Source: Catellatospora sp. TT07R-123 (GTDB taxonomy: Bacteria > Actinomycetota > Actinomycetes > Mycobacteriales > Micromonosporaceae). From it: DNA of 64,000 nucleotides. A program made the translations under genes and the position numbers. The stretch spans positions 806,001 to 870,000 of the forward strand of contig NZ_BNEM01000001.1 in the NCBI RefSeq assembly GCF_018327705.1. Direction: 5' to 3'. Below are positions 60,741-64,000 of this stretch, one piece after another (the first letter of the stretch is position 1; every line of letters begins with the position of its first letter). Below the pieces are notes generated by a model, which was given only the letters and a program-made list of their open reading frames with translations, searched no databases and was not told the origin of the DNA.

Positions 60741-60757
60741 GCTGAGTGCCGGCTGAG
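60741..60757 (-). promoter_or_regulatory. Direct-repeat operator of the second COG4705 gene
   Basis: On the minus strand: CTCAGC-N5-CTCAGC (perfect repeat), then exactly 10 bases, then TAGCCT (60730-60725), with the ATG 7 bases later. Confidence 0.55.
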
Positions 60758-60844
60758 AAGGACGCAGCCGCCTTGCGCGTACGCGGGCCGGGCGCGGCGG
60801 ACCGTCGTGGTCCGCCGCGCCCGGTGAGCTGCGGGCCTAAGCGG

Positions 60845-64000
<3,156 letters not shown>

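Overview
The window is high-GC DNA with GTG starts, dense ATGA/GTGA gene overlaps, type VII (ESX) secretion substrates and many secreted glycan-binding proteins. This points to a filamentous actinomycete, most likely Micromonosporaceae; the family placement is inference. I see no rRNA, tRNA or CRISPR array.

1-15 kb is an accessory region. It opens with the end of a TPR protein, then a secreted-toxin module: an EspC-like ESX protein, a WXG-RTX-M91 metallopeptidase and a translationally coupled lipoprotein. Behind it lies a run of small immunity-type genes (SUKH, DUF4375/DMP19, DUF4240, HEAT and LRV repeats, an ART-like/SUKH fusion, a SUKH-HEAT fusion, HAD). Between them are decayed pieces: a SUKH pseudogene, an endonuclease VII remnant, two IS701 transposase remnants plus a third copy of their leader, and an IS5 tail. 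A LysE exporter with a divergent LysR regulator also sits here.

15-34 kb is housekeeping and transport: moeA, an isochorismatase-type hydrolase, a GGCT-fold protein, an NMT1-type ABC importer divergent from a CitA/CitB-type two-component system, a COG4705 membrane protein, efeUO behind an IdeR/DmdR iron box, an ABC-2 exporter divergent from a NarL-type two-component system, and a BlaI/MecI repressor.

34-50 kb is an envelope region. An OmpR-type two-component system faces a lipoprotein/ATPase/ATPase/FtsX-permease operon. It is followed by a FetB-like permease, a Stealth phosphotransferase, a PAP2-DedA-glycosyltransferase-deacetylase operon and an M56 peptidase. Two regulatory patterns cross this part: a direct repeat YTCARS-N5-CTMAGC-N10-TANNNT found four times with identical spacing, and a CCTACA-type 15-bp palindrome found four times, each upstream of a gene.

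50-64 kb is carbohydrate-related: a GNAT protein, two secreted GH78-type rhamnosidases behind a LacI-type operator, an alpha/beta hydrolase, a second COG4705 protein, and a large secreted sugar dehydrogenase with PKD and duplicated F5/8C domains that runs off the right edge.
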